Assembly: GCF_004151275.2 (NCBI RefSeq) | Contig: NZ_CP130821.1 | Span: forward strand, 868,001 to 932,000 | Length of the DNA stretch: 64,000 nucleotides | Direction: 5' to 3' | DNA from: Flavobacterium dauae | GTDB lineage: Bacteria > Bacteroidota > Bacteroidia > Flavobacteriales > Flavobacteriaceae | In this document: positions 26,084-35,160 of the stretch, one piece after another | Position numbering within the stretch: position 1 is the first letter of the stretch | How the letters are laid out: the number at the start of each line of letters is the position of its first letter | Program-made: the position numbers and the translations under genes | The notes under the pieces: model-generated | Seen by the model: only the letters and a program-made list of their open reading frames with translations | What the model was told of the DNA's origin: nothing | The model's database searches: none

Positions 26084-26614
26084 ATGATAGCCAAAGAACA
26101 AGTGATTTTAGTGAATGAAAACGATGAACCTATTGGTTTGATGGAAAAGATCGAAGCACACCAAAAAGCTTTGCTGCACCGGGCTTTTTCGGTTTTTATT
26201 TTAAACAATAAAAATCAAATAATGTTGCAACAGCGTGCTGCGGGTAAGTATCATTCGCCGTTATTGTGGACCAACACTTGTTGCAGTCATCAGCGTAAAG
26301 ACGAAACCAGTATTCAGGCAGGTAAACGCCGTTTACACGAAGAAATGGGCTTTTCGGTGGAATTAAAAGAATTATTTTCGTTTATTTATAAAGCTCCGTT
26401 TGACAATGGTTTAACCGAACACGAGTTAGATCACGTAATGATTGGCTATTTTAATAACGAACCTGTAATTAATAAAGAAGAAGTAGAAAGCTGGAAATGG
26501 ATGGGAATTGAAGAAATTAATGAAGATATACAGCAACATCCTGAAATTTATACCGCCTGGTTTAAAATTATTTTCGACAAGTTTTATCATCACATCGAAG
26601 CACAGAAAATTTAA
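26084..26614 (+). CDS. idi: Isopentenyl-diphosphate delta-isomerase, type 1
   Basis: This 176-residue Nudix-fold enzyme interconverts IPP and DMAPP in isoprenoid synthesis. The expected motifs are present: TNTCCSHQ with the catalytic Cys and a metal-binding His, and the Nudix-type helix GKRRLHEEMGF. ESWKWMGIEEIN closes the fold. Length fits the family. TAAATTTG at 26057-26064 may be its -7 element. queD starts 3 bp after its stop, so the two share a transcript although the pathways differ. Confidence 0.95.
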   Translation: MIAKEQVILVNENDEPIGLMEKIEAHQKALLHRAFSVFILNNKNQIMLQQRAAGKYHSPLLWTNTCCSHQRKDETSIQAGKRRLHEEMGFSVELKELFSFIYKAPFDNGLTEHELDHVMIGYFNNEPVINKEEVESWKWMGIEEINEDIQQHPEIYTAWFKIIFDKFYHHIEAQKI

Positions 26615-26617
26615 TTT

Positions 26618-27028
26618 ATGAGAGTTACTGTTTGTAGAAAAGCACATTTTAATGCTGCACACCGTTTATACAGAAAAGATTGGACAGATGAACAAAACCA
26701 AAAGATTTTTGGTAAATGTAACAATCCTAATTTTCACGGACACAATTATGAGTTAATTGTAGAGGTAACAGGAACGGTAGATCCGGAAACAGGTTATGTA
26801 ATTGATATTAAAGATTTAAGCGATATTATTTACGAAGAAATAGAAATTCCATTCGATCATAAAAATCTAAATTTAGATGTGCCCGAATTTCAAGATTTGA
26901 ACCCAACAGCAGAACATATTGCGTATGTAATCTGGCATAAATTGCGCCAACGTCTTGCGTTAAAATTAGATTTGGAAATAACCTTGTACGAAACTCCACG
27001 AAATTTTGTAAAGTATTGTGGTTTATGA
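26618..27028 (+). CDS. queD: 6-carboxytetrahydropterin synthase / PTPS family
   Basis: This 136-residue protein has the zinc-binding histidines in HFNAAHRL and HGHNYEL, the catalytic Cys in FGKCNNPNFHGHNY, and the Glu-rich C-terminus LEITLYETPRNFVKYCG. It should convert dihydroneopterin triphosphate to 6-carboxytetrahydropterin in queuosine synthesis; a 6-pyruvoyl-tetrahydropterin synthase role is the alternative within the family. It is 3 bp downstream of idi. Confidence 0.92.
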   Translation: MRVTVCRKAHFNAAHRLYRKDWTDEQNQKIFGKCNNPNFHGHNYELIVEVTGTVDPETGYVIDIKDLSDIIYEEIEIPFDHKNLNLDVPEFQDLNPTAEHIAYVIWHKLRQRLALKLDLEITLYETPRNFVKYCGL

Positions 27029-27097
27029 TAATTTTAAAAAAAATTATTTAATAAAATTTGTAAATTGCACACTTAATTTTACGCGAACGTATTTAAT

Positions 27098-28111
27098 TTG
27101 AATTCAACAAAACAACATATAAATAATCCACTAAATACTACCGGTTTTAAGAGTTATCCCCTTCATTTTCAGCCTATTTTTAAAGAGCGTATTTGGGGAG
27201 GCAACAAATTAAAATCTTTAGGAAAAGAACTTCCAAATGATGCTATTGGCGAAAGTTGGGAGATTTCTATGATTGACACCGATATAAATATTGTAACAAA
27301 CGGTATTTATAAAGAAAAATCATTAGCAGAATTGATTGATTTGTATCCAAACGAAATATTGGGTACTAAAGTTTATCACAAATACGGTAAACAATTCCCT
27401 TTGCTTTTTAAGTTTTTAGATGCAAAAACCGATTTATCTATTCAGTTACACCCAAATGATGAATTAGCAAAACAACGACACAATTCTTTTGGCAAAACAG
27501 AAATGTGGTACATTATACAGGCAGATGAAAATGCACGCATTATTTTAGGTTTTAAAAACGATAGTTCGTCAGAAGAATATCTACAGCATTTAGAAAATAA
27601 AACCCTGCCAAGTGTTTTACAGGAATATTACGTGAAGAAAGGCGACGTGTTTTTCATAGAAACCGGAACTATTCATGCCATTGGTGGCGGTATTTTGTTA
27701 GCAGAAATCCAGCAAACGTCAGATATCACGTATCGAGTTTATGATTGGGATAGGGTAGATGATCAGGGAAATGAACGCGAACTCCATATTGATATGGCTT
27801 TAGAAGCGATTCATTACGGAAAAAGAAATCCGCAGATCAAATACATAAAGAAAGAAAATCAGTCTGTAGAATTGGTAGATTGCCCTTTTTTTACCACAAA
27901 GATTATTTCTTTAACAACAGCTTATAAGGTTCAAAAAAGCACCGATTGTTTTTTGGTGTATATTTGTACCGAAGGAAGTGCAAAATTGTATATGGGTCAA
28001 GAATTTTTTGATATTAAACAAGGAGAAACTATTTTGATTCCGGCACAACTAAACCAATTTGAATTAAAAGGAGAAGCAACATTATTAGAAGTATTTATAA
28101 ATAAAATATAA
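27098..28111 (+). CDS. manA: Mannose-6-phosphate isomerase, class I
   Basis: This 337-residue cupin-type, zinc-dependent enzyme interconverts mannose-6-phosphate and fructose-6-phosphate. Motifs: YPLHFQPIFKERIWGGNKL, the zinc-site QLHPND, KTEMWYII and the active-site ETGTIHAIGGGILLAEIQQ. No ATG lies between the upstream in-frame stop (27074) and the first conserved residues, so the start must be a non-ATG codon; TTG at 27098 is the best choice. A small helical protein gene follows 5 bp later. Confidence 0.93.
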   Translation: MNSTKQHINNPLNTTGFKSYPLHFQPIFKERIWGGNKLKSLGKELPNDAIGESWEISMIDTDINIVTNGIYKEKSLAELIDLYPNEILGTKVYHKYGKQFPLLFKFLDAKTDLSIQLHPNDELAKQRHNSFGKTEMWYIIQADENARIILGFKNDSSSEEYLQHLENKTLPSVLQEYYVKKGDVFFIETGTIHAIGGGILLAEIQQTSDITYRVYDWDRVDDQGNERELHIDMALEAIHYGKRNPQIKYIKKENQSVELVDCPFFTTKIISLTTAYKVQKSTDCFLVYICTEGSAKLYMGQEFFDIKQGETILIPAQLNQFELKGEATLLEVFINKI

Positions 28112-28116
28112 TTATT

Positions 28117-28383
28117 ATGGCAAACATTAGAAATTTAAAAAAAGACATCAATTTTGTTTTAGGCGATATTATAGAAGCAGTTTACATTTGGGAGCTGTCA
28201 ACATCAGGAAAACCAACAAATGAATCAGAAGCAATTATAGATGAAGCAATTGAAAAATTTGATTCTTTAATTGAGCGTGTAAATGATAAAAAAGCAGAAA
28301 ATAAAAAAGCACACTTTAAAGCAATTTATTCAGATTTAGAAGAAACTGCTACTCAATTAGTTGAAAAAATTAATGCTTTATAG
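28117..28383 (+). CDS. Small helical hypothetical protein
   Basis: This 88-residue, mostly helical and charged protein starts MANIRNLKKDINFVLGDIIE. It has no membrane segment or signal peptide. The Lys/Glu heptad-like C-terminal half suggests a coiled coil. It lies 5 bp after manA and 80 bp before the tRNA cluster. The family is common next to manA in flavobacteria as far as I recall, but its role is unknown. Confidence 0.78.
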   Translation: MANIRNLKKDINFVLGDIIEAVYIWELSTSGKPTNESEAIIDEAIEKFDSLIERVNDKKAENKKAHFKAIYSDLEETATQLVEKINAL

Positions 28384-28416
28384 TTTAAAAAACTAATAAA
28401 AAAGTTACGGTAGCTC

Positions 28417-28446
28417 TTGTAAAATCAAAAAACAGCAGTATATTTG
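28417..28446 (+). promoter_or_regulatory. Promoter of the tRNA-Thr operon
   Basis: TTG at 28417-28419 and TATATTTG at 28439-28446 are 19 bp apart, a very good Bacteroidota consensus match. The start of transcription would lie about 10 nt before the first tRNA. Confidence 0.65.
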
Positions 28447-28462
28447 CAACCGTAAATGAGTC

Positions 28463-28536
28463 GCCTCTGTAGCTCAGCTGGCTAGAGCAGCTGATTTGTA
28501 ATCAGCAGGTCGTGGGTTCGAGTCCCTCCAGAGGCT
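28463..28536 (+). tRNA. tRNA-Thr (anticodon TGT), copy 1
   Basis: 74 nt with acceptor GCCTCTG/CAGAGGC, D-arm GCTCAGCTGGCTAGAGC, anticodon stem GCTGA/TCAGC with loop TTTGTAA (TGT), and T-loop TTCGAGT. The second T-stem pair is T-T. No encoded CCA. Confidence 0.95.
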
Positions 28537-28545
28537 CAAGTTCTT

Positions 28546-28662
28546 AATCAAATTGAAAATATTGTTTATGCCTCTGTAGCTCAGCTGGCTAGAGCAGCTG
28601 ATTTGTAATCAGCAGGTCGTGGGTTCGAGTCCCTCTAGAGGCTCAAAATTTTCAATTTGATT
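28546..28662 (+). repeat. 15-bp inverted repeat enclosing tRNA-Thr copy 2
   Basis: AATCAAATTGAAAAT at 28546-28560 and its exact reverse complement at 28648-28662 flank the middle tRNA. In the precursor RNA they would pair as a stem closing around the tRNA. Confidence 0.7.
28570..28643 (+). tRNA. tRNA-Thr (anticodon TGT), copy 2
   Basis: Identical to copy 1 except for one base, which turns the seventh acceptor pair into G-U (TAGAGGC). It is flanked by a perfect 15-bp inverted repeat (see findings). Confidence 0.95.
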
Positions 28663-28684
28663 TTTTACTAAATTTACAATATTT

Positions 28685-28758
28685 GCCTCTGTAGCTCAGC
28701 TGGCTAGAGCAGCTGATTTGTAATCAGCAGGTCGTGGGTTCGAGTCCCTCTAGAGGCT
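28685..28758 (+). tRNA. tRNA-Thr (anticodon TGT), copy 3
   Basis: Identical to copy 2. The terminator follows 8 nt downstream, so the three copies form one transcript. Confidence 0.95.
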
Positions 28759-28765
28759 CCATAAA

Positions 28766-28802
28766 AAAACAGTTTAGATATTTTTCTAAACTGTTTTTTT
28801 TT
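28766..28802 (+). terminator. Terminator of the tRNA-Thr operon
   Basis: AAACAGTTTAGA and TCTAAACTGTTT form a 12-bp perfect stem followed by a long T run. Confidence 0.9.
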
Positions 28803-28927
28803 CTTATAAGTTAAAATACGTTTATAATTGCTGTATAAAACGGTAAGTTTAATAATTATCTACAAAAACAATAACGTATTTTTTGAATGAACTTTCTATA
28901 TAAAATTGTAAATTCATACAAATAAAA

Positions 28928-30175
28928 ATGGTTATGAGCGAACAGTTAAAAAAAGAACGACTTAAAAAGCATAAATTATTAGCCACAGGATTGTTTATTT
29001 TAATGGCAGCCGTATATGGTGTAATGATGTACCTTTTAAAACACCAGCCAGAAAAGTGGATGGACTATGTACGAGCCTTTTCAGAAGCCGGAATGGTTGG
29101 TGCATTGGCAGACTGGTTTGCAGTTACTGCGTTGTTTAAATATCCGTTAGGTATTAAAATTCCTCATACAAATTTAATCACAAAAAATAAAAACACATTG
29201 GGTGAAAACTTAGGAATCTTTGTTAGTAATAATTTTTTAACAACTGACACTATTCGCCCGTATATTGATAAATTATCAGTAAGTGAATACCTGACCAATT
29301 GGTTGTCTAAAGAAAAAAATATTGAAATAATTAATAAAGAGTGCGGTAGAATAATTTATCAGATTGTAGATAATTTGAATGATGAATCAATTGCAGAATT
29401 TTTGGCTAAAAAAGGTTTTGAACTTACCGAAGAGATTAAACTTGAGAGGTTGGCGGCAACATCGCTTCTTTATCTTTTAGAACAAAAGGAACACGACCGA
29501 CTTTTAAATATCATTTTACCACAGGCACAACAGTACGTTGAAAATAATAGGGAGTTGATTTATAAAAAAGTTGTTGAAAAACAACCTATTTTGGGGTTAA
29601 TCGGCGGAAAATCGGTTACTAATCAACTAATTTCGGGTATTACAACTTTTTTACAAGAAATAGTGCAAAATCCAGAACATACTATTCGCAATACTCTTAC
29701 AGAAAAATTGTACCAGATTGTTGAAGATTTAAATGAAAAAGATGACTGGCACGATAAATTTACTCAAATAAAAAATGAATTTATTACACAAGAAAAACTG
29801 TATAGTTACACAAAAGATATTTGGCTGCGTTTAAAAGAAGATTTGTTGTTAAAACTTAAGGATATAGACGGAACGGTTAATCAATACATTAGACAAAATA
29901 TTGATTTAATGGTTCATAAATTTAAAGAAGATCAAGAAATGCAACAGAATATTGATAAATATGTTAGACAATATGTCTATAAAATGGTACTTAAAAACAG
30001 TAACGAGGTAGGCATTATTATTACCAATACCGTACAAAAATGGGACGGTAACGAATTAAGCGAGAAGTTAGAGTTAGAAGTTGGTAAAGACTTGCAATAT
30101 ATACGCATTAACGGCACACTAGTAGGCGGTTTGGTTGGTTTGGTGATATATGCCTTAACACAATTGTTTGTGTAA
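28928..30175 (+). CDS. DUF445 membrane protein
   Basis: This 415-residue protein has an N-terminal membrane segment (LLATGLFILMAAVYGVMMYL), the conserved VGALADWFAVTALFKYPLGI of DUF445 (the loop just after the first helix), a long charged helical middle part, and a C-terminal membrane segment (GTLVGGLVGLVIYALTQLFV). The family (YjiN-like) is widespread but of unknown function. An ATG at 28934 is a possible alternative start. It is convergent with porT. Confidence 0.88.
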   Translation: MVMSEQLKKERLKKHKLLATGLFILMAAVYGVMMYLLKHQPEKWMDYVRAFSEAGMVGALADWFAVTALFKYPLGIKIPHTNLITKNKNTLGENLGIFVSNNFLTTDTIRPYIDKLSVSEYLTNWLSKEKNIEIINKECGRIIYQIVDNLNDESIAEFLAKKGFELTEEIKLERLAATSLLYLLEQKEHDRLLNIILPQAQQYVENNRELIYKKVVEKQPILGLIGGKSVTNQLISGITTFLQEIVQNPEHTIRNTLTEKLYQIVEDLNEKDDWHDKFTQIKNEFITQEKLYSYTKDIWLRLKEDLLLKLKDIDGTVNQYIRQNIDLMVHKFKEDQEMQQNIDKYVRQYVYKMVLKNSNEVGIIITNTVQKWDGNELSEKLELEVGKDLQYIRINGTLVGGLVGLVIYALTQLFV

Positions 30176-30202
30176 CAATGTGGTAAATTTTTATAAATAG
30201 TA

Positions 30203-30916
30203 TTAATGAAACGTAAAATTTATAAATAAACCACGTGTTTTCATAGATTCTATATCTCCGGTCCACGGGCTGTTAGGATTTTTGTCGCGAATCAATTCAT
30301 CTTGCAAGCCAAATACCCCACGGATAGACGGCGAAAATTTAAAATGCTCAAAATAAAAATCAATTCCTAAACCTAATTCGTAGTTCGAAGTCCACTTTTT
30401 CATTCTAAAACGTCCCTGGTAATTGTCTTCCTTTGCTGTTTCGTTGCTGCTTAAATTCAATGATTGCGACAATCCGGCTAAAATATACGGACGAATATTT
30501 CCGGCACGTAACGCAGAAAATTTTAGCAACAACGGAAAATGAATATACGTAGAAGCAACATTACGCATACGTTGATCCGGGTTTTCTATGTGCGGATAAA
30601 TCAAATTTCTTTTCGTGTAATACAATCCAGGTTCAAAACGTAAATCTAAATATTCCATTAAGCGTAAATTTCCTACCAATCCCACGTTAAATCCAAAAGT
30701 AGGTTCTACCAAAATTTCATTACTTCCGTTTTTTTCATAAAAGCTTTTAGAATAATCAATCTTAAAGTTATAAGAGCTGAATCCTAAAAAATAACCATAA
30801 TGTACACGTTGCTGATCCCAGTCTTGCTGATTTCTGTATGGATTTTTACCAAACATTCCCTGTGCAAACGTATTTGCAGTTAAAAGTAAACAAAAAGCAA
30901 TAAAAAGTTTTTTCAT
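30203..30916 (-). CDS. porT: PorT/SprT family outer-membrane T9SS component
   Basis: This 237-residue protein has a signal peptide (ending NTFAQ, residue 19) and a predicted small beta barrel (HYGYFLGFSSYNFKIDYSKS, NVGLVGNLRLMEYLDLRFEP, YELGLGIDFYFEHFKFSPS). PorT (SprT in Flavobacterium) is needed for T9SS secretion and gliding. Linkage to ubiE, whose stop is 3 bp upstream, is the common flavobacterial arrangement. It is likely required to secrete the sorting-domain proteins seen elsewhere in this window. Confidence 0.9.
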   Translation of the reverse strand: MKKLFIAFCLLLTANTFAQGMFGKNPYRNQQDWDQQRVHYGYFLGFSSYNFKIDYSKSFYEKNGSNEILVEPTFGFNVGLVGNLRLMEYLDLRFEPGLYYTKRNLIYPHIENPDQRMRNVASTYIHFPLLLKFSALRAGNIRPYILAGLSQSLNLSSNETAKEDNYQGRFRMKKWTSNYELGLGIDFYFEHFKFSPSIRGVFGLQDELIRDKNPNSPWTGDIESMKTRGLFINFTFH

Positions 30917-30919
30917 ATT

Positions 30920-31648
30920 TTATTTTGATGCCGAATAAATGGTTGCCACGCCCATTGTTTGCGGATTGTGTTTAACATTTTTAAACCCAACGGTTCTTAA
31001 AATACCGTTTAAAGTTTCTCCGTAAGGGAAATTTTTAGCCGATTCGGAAAGATATTCATACGCTTTCTGATCTTTTGAAAACAGTTTGCCCATTAATGGC
31101 ATTAGGGTTTTCATATAAAAATTGTAACCTTGTTTGTACGGAAACTTTGTTGGAACCGAGGTTTCTAAGATAACAAAAATTCCATTAGGTTTCAACACTC
31201 TTAAAATTTCTGCCAAACCTTTTTCCAATGTTTCAAAATTGCGTACACCAAAAGCAACGGTAATTGCATCAAAAGTATTGTCTTGAAACGGCAAATTTTC
31301 AGAATCGCCCTGCATCATTTCTATTTTATCCTGTAAGTCCAAAGCTTTTACTTTTTCTTTACCTACCTCAAGCATACCTGCCGATAAATCTAAACCTACA
31401 ATGCGTTTAGCGTTTGATTTTGATAGTAAAATTGCCAAATCGCCCGTACCTGTTGCAATATCCAAAATAGATTCAGGGTGGGTGTCTGTTACCATTTTTA
31501 AAACATTTCGCCGCCAACCTTGGTCAGTCCCCAAAGAAATCATTCGGTTTAAGCTGTCATAATTTCCAGAAATGGTATCAAACATTTGTTCAACCTGTTG
31601 TTTTTTACCTAATTCAGAATCTTTATATGGATTGATTTGATCTGCCAT
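30920..31648 (-). CDS. ubiE: Demethylmenaquinone methyltransferase
   Basis: This 242-residue class I SAM-dependent methyltransferase has the SAM motif [15 protein letters not shown], then [15 protein letters not shown], and the UbiE signatures [17 protein letters not shown] and [20 protein letters not shown]. It performs the last step of menaquinone synthesis, the quinone expected in this group. It is transcribed with porT. Confidence 0.95.
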   Translation of the reverse strand: MADQINPYKDSELGKKQQVEQMFDTISGNYDSLNRMISLGTDQGWRRNVLKMVTDTHPESILDIATGTGDLAILLSKSNAKRIVGLDLSAGMLEVGKEKVKALDLQDKIEMMQGDSENLPFQDNTFDAITVAFGVRNFETLEKGLAEILRVLKPNGIFVILETSVPTKFPYKQGYNFYMKTLMPLMGKLFSKDQKAYEYLSESAKNFPYGETLNGILRTVGFKNVKHNPQTMGVATIYSASK

Positions 31649-31726
31649 TTTTAATGAAATTTTTACAAATATAAGGATATTCGTAAAAAACAGATTTGTT
31701 TATTTAACTTGATTTTACTTTAAAAA

Positions 31727-32758
31727 TCACTTTGTTTTTTTTCTGTAAACACACAAACAATCATTTTCTATAAATACCGATGTTGTTTTTTGATAATTGC
31801 AAAGTTTGGGTGCTGTAATTCCGTTGTTTAAAATAACAGTTGTTTTAAAAACGCGTGCTTCGTCCCACTGTTTAGCATCGATAAAAGACTGGAACGTTTT
31901 TTGTCCACCTTCAATAATTACTGATTGAATGTTTTGGTTGAAACAGAAATCACAAATTTCTTTTACCGTGTTTTCAAAAGGAATCACAACATCTTTTTCC
32001 GATTTTTTTATTTTTGTAAAACGATAAGTTTCACTTTCGTTATTTAGAATTTGAAAGGAATTATCTATTTCGTTTCGAGCATCAATGAAAAGTCGGACAG
32101 GATTTTTTCCTTTCCAATCTCTTGTGGTTAAACTCGGATTATCGTCTAAAATAGTTTGCTTGCCAACTAAAATTGCCATTTCTTCACTGCGCCATTTATG
32201 CGTTAATTGTCGGGAATAAACATTCGACAACCAAACGGGTTTGTTTTCATTTTTCGAAATCGGAGCAATAAAGCCATCTGCCGATTCTGCCCATTTTAAA
32301 ATGATATATGGTCGTTTTTTTAAATGAAATGTAAAAAATCTTTTGTGCGATTGCTGGCATTCTTTCTCTAAAACTCCTGTAATTACTTCAATTCCGTTAT
32401 CTTTTAAAATTTGAATTCCTTTTCCCGAAACTTTAGCAAACGGATCCACACAGCCAATTACCACTTTTGGAATTTTTTTTTCAACAATTAAGTTGGCACA
32501 AGGCGGTGTTTTTCCAAAATGACTGCAAGGTTCCAGCGTAACATACAAGGTACTTTCTTTTAACAACGCTTGATTTTTAACCGAATTTATAGCATTGACT
32601 TCGGAGTGCGAACCACCAAAAGCCGAGGTGTAACCTTCGCCAATTATTGTATCTTTGTAAACAATTACAGCACCTACCGATGGATTAGGCAAGGCATTTG
32701 CCAAACCAATTTTCGCCAGCTGTAAGGCACGTTGCATATATTGTTTGTGAACAGACAT
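31727..32758 (-). CDS. ribD: Riboflavin biosynthesis protein RibD
   Basis: From the ATG at 32758 (MSVHKQYMQRALQLAKIGLA) the protein has 343 residues; the frame to 32878 overlaps the divergent prmC and is rejected. The deaminase domain has the zinc ligands in HSEVNAI and TLEPCSHFGKTPPC. The reductase domain (about 145-343) contains ILKWAESADGFIAP and VIIEGGQKTFQSFID. It performs deamination then reduction of the pyrimidine intermediate of riboflavin synthesis. It is divergent from prmC. Confidence 0.95.
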   Translation of the reverse strand: MSVHKQYMQRALQLAKIGLANALPNPSVGAVIVYKDTIIGEGYTSAFGGSHSEVNAINSVKNQALLKESTLYVTLEPCSHFGKTPPCANLIVEKKIPKVVIGCVDPFAKVSGKGIQILKDNGIEVITGVLEKECQQSHKRFFTFHLKKRPYIILKWAESADGFIAPISKNENKPVWLSNVYSRQLTHKWRSEEMAILVGKQTILDDNPSLTTRDWKGKNPVRLFIDARNEIDNSFQILNNESETYRFTKIKKSEKDVVIPFENTVKEICDFCFNQNIQSVIIEGGQKTFQSFIDAKQWDEARVFKTTVILNNGITAPKLCNYQKTTSVFIENDCLCVYRKKTK

Positions 32759-32787
32759 AAAAAAGATTTTTACAAAATTAAAAAAAG

Positions 32788-33642
32788 ATGACGGTAAACG
32801 ACTATAAAAAACAATTTCTAAACCAACTTCCTGCTTTTTATGAGGAAACAGAGTGTTTAAATTTGTTTTATCTTTCAATGGAATTTGTGTTGAATTTCAA
32901 TAAAACCGATTGTGTTTTGAATGGAAATGAATCAATTTCTATTGAAAATCAGCAAAAAATAGATGAAATTGTAAAACGTTTACAAGATAATGAACCTATA
33001 CAATATATCACGCAACAAGCGAATTTTTACGGTTACGAATTTAAAGTCAGTCCCGCAACGTTGATTCCGCGACCAGAAACCGAAGAATTGGTCGAATGGA
33101 TTTTGGAAGAACTAAACAAACAGCCCGAAAAAAAATGGAAGGTATTAGATATTGGTACCGGAACAGGTTGTATTCCTATAACCATTAAAAAGGAATTTCC
33201 TTTGGCAATTGTTTCGGCGATCGATGTTTCTGTTGATGCTTTACAAATTGCTCAAGAAAATGCAATCAATTTACAAGCTGAGGTTACTTTTATACAGCAG
33301 GATATTTTACAGACAGAAAAATTAGATGCTTATGATATCATTATTTCTAATCCGCCGTATGTTCGCAATTTGGAAAAAGCCGAAATTAAAAACAATGTGT
33401 TACAGCACGAACCCCATTTGGCATTGTTTGTTGATGATAATGATCCGTTGATTTTCTATCGAAAAATTACGCAATTAGCACATAAAAGCTTGAATGAAAA
33501 CGGAATGTTGTTTTTCGAGATTAATCAATATTTAGGCAATGAAATGCAAGAAATGGTTTCAGAATATTTCAAAAACATCGAACTAAAAAAAGATTTTATA
33601 CAGAATGATAGAATGATGAAGGCAGACTTCCCAATCAAGTAA
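32788..33642 (+). CDS. prmC: Release factor glutamine methyltransferase PrmC
   Basis: This 284-residue enzyme methylates the GGQ glutamine of release factors. The N-terminal helical domain is followed by the SAM site VLDIGTGTGCIPITIKKEF, the substrate motif ISNPPYVRNLEK, and the C-terminal LFFEINQYLGNEM. Its conserved QYITQQANFYGYEFKVSPA and LIPRPETEELVEWIL are typical of PrmC/HemK. It is divergent from ribD. Confidence 0.94.
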   Translation: MTVNDYKKQFLNQLPAFYEETECLNLFYLSMEFVLNFNKTDCVLNGNESISIENQQKIDEIVKRLQDNEPIQYITQQANFYGYEFKVSPATLIPRPETEELVEWILEELNKQPEKKWKVLDIGTGTGCIPITIKKEFPLAIVSAIDVSVDALQIAQENAINLQAEVTFIQQDILQTEKLDAYDIIISNPPYVRNLEKAEIKNNVLQHEPHLALFVDDNDPLIFYRKITQLAHKSLNENGMLFFEINQYLGNEMQEMVSEYFKNIELKKDFIQNDRMMKADFPIK

Positions 33643-33703
33643 ACTTTCGACTTTCAACGTTACAACTTTCAGACTATAACTATTATATTTGCATAAACCA
33701 ATT

Positions 33704-33736
33704 AATCCTACAAGGTTTCAGAAACCTTGCAGGATA
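33704..33736. repeat. Dispersed hairpin repeat before hisS
   Basis: ATCCTACAAGGTTTC and GAAACCTTGCAGGAT form a near-perfect 15-bp stem (one mismatch). Palindromes of the type CCTACAAGGTTT...AAACCTTGTAGG are common intergenic elements in flavobacteria. It may act as terminator for prmC. Confidence 0.55.
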
Positions 33737-33761
33737 CTTGATATAAAAAACAAAAATTAAA

Positions 33762-35135
33762 ATGGCACAAAAACCAAGTATTCCAAAAGGAACAAGAGAT
33801 TTTTCTCCGATCGAAGTAGCAAAGCGTCAATACATCATGTCTGTTATAAAAAAGCATTTTGAACGCAGCGGTTTTCAACCAATTGAAACACCTTCGTTTG
33901 AAAATTCTGAAACCTTAATGGGGAAATATGGCGAAGAAGGCGACCGTTTAATTTTTAAGATTTTAAATTCTGGCGATTTTTTAGCCAAAACCAATGAGGA
34001 ATTTCTGCAAACAAAAAACAGCCTGAAAATTACTTCACAAATATCTGAAAAAGCGTTGCGTTACGATTTAACCGTTCCGTTTGCTCGTTACGTTGTGCAA
34101 CATCAAAACGAATTAGAGTTTCCTTTTAAACGTTACCAAATTCAGCCGGTTTGGCGTGCCGATCGCCCTCAAAAGGGTCGTTTTCGCGAATTTTACCAGT
34201 GCGATGCTGATGTAGTTGGATCAACGTCATTGTGGCAAGAAGTGGAATTGGTGCAGTTGTACGATGCTGTTTTTACCGATTTAAAGGTAGAAGGTGTTAC
34301 CATTAAAATCAATAACCGAAAAATATTGTCGGGTATCGCCGAGGTGATTGGTGCAAGTGACAAGCTGATTGATTTTACTGTTGCGTTGGATAAATTAGAC
34401 AAAATTGGCGAAGACGGCGTGAAAGCAGAAATGTTGGCGAAAGGAATTTCTGAAGAAGCCTTGGTTAAAGTACAACCGTTATTTAATTTTAATGGATCGT
34501 TAACCGAAAAGTTAAATCAGTTACGCGAATTATTGTCAACATCGGTTGAAGGAACTAAAGGCGTTGACGAGCTAACGTTTATCTGCGAAACCGTGGAAGA
34601 ATTAGGCTTGAAATCAGCAACATTAAATTTAGATGTTACATTAGCGCGTGGTTTAAATTATTATACCGGAGCCATTTTTGAAGTTGCAGCACCAGAAACC
34701 GTTAAGCTGGGGTCAATTGGCGGCGGCGGTCGTTACGATGATTTAACAGGGATTTTTGGTTTGAAAAATATGAGTGGTGTTGGTATTTCGTTTGGATTGG
34801 ACAGAATTTATCTGGTTATTGAAGAACTGAATGTTTTCCCAGAAACCGTTTCAAATGTTACCGATGTTTTGTTTTTAAACTTTGGCGATAACGAAGCTAA
34901 ATATTGTTTAAAAGTGATTCGTGAGTTGCGTGACGATGGAGTGAATGCTGAATTGTATCCTGATAAAACAAAAATGGCAAAACAGTTTCAGTTTGCCGAG
35001 AAAAAAGGAATTAAATACGCGGTAATTGTTGGCGAAACCGAAATGCAGCAAAACATTTTTGCCTTAAAGAATCTTAATTCAGGCGAACAAAAAAATGTTA
35101 CGTTACAAGAATTACAACAAGTTTTATTGAAATAA
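33762..35135 (+). CDS. hisS: Histidine-tRNA ligase
   Basis: This 457-residue class II synthetase has motif 1 region ([18 protein letters not shown]), motif 2 ([20 protein letters not shown]), the HisA-type segment [13 protein letters not shown], motif 3 ([15 protein letters not shown]), and a C-terminal anticodon-binding domain (about 365-457). It charges tRNA-His. It is the last clearly chromosomal gene before the mobile element. Confidence 0.97.
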   Translation: MAQKPSIPKGTRDFSPIEVAKRQYIMSVIKKHFERSGFQPIETPSFENSETLMGKYGEEGDRLIFKILNSGDFLAKTNEEFLQTKNSLKITSQISEKALRYDLTVPFARYVVQHQNELEFPFKRYQIQPVWRADRPQKGRFREFYQCDADVVGSTSLWQEVELVQLYDAVFTDLKVEGVTIKINNRKILSGIAEVIGASDKLIDFTVALDKLDKIGEDGVKAEMLAKGISEEALVKVQPLFNFNGSLTEKLNQLRELLSTSVEGTKGVDELTFICETVEELGLKSATLNLDVTLARGLNYYTGAIFEVAAPETVKLGSIGGGGRYDDLTGIFGLKNMSGVGISFGLDRIYLVIEELNVFPETVSNVTDVLFLNFGDNEAKYCLKVIRELRDDGVNAELYPDKTKMAKQFQFAEKKGIKYAVIVGETEMQQNIFALKNLNSGEQKNVTLQELQQVLLK

Positions 35136-35160
35136 AGCTTAATATCAGGTACTATAACTT

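Noticed and set aside
28463-28758. Regularly spaced near-identical repeats resembling a CRISPR array
   Set aside because: The repeats are 74-nt tRNA-Thr genes with full cloverleaf pairing, a tRNA-type promoter and a terminator. No cas genes are present.
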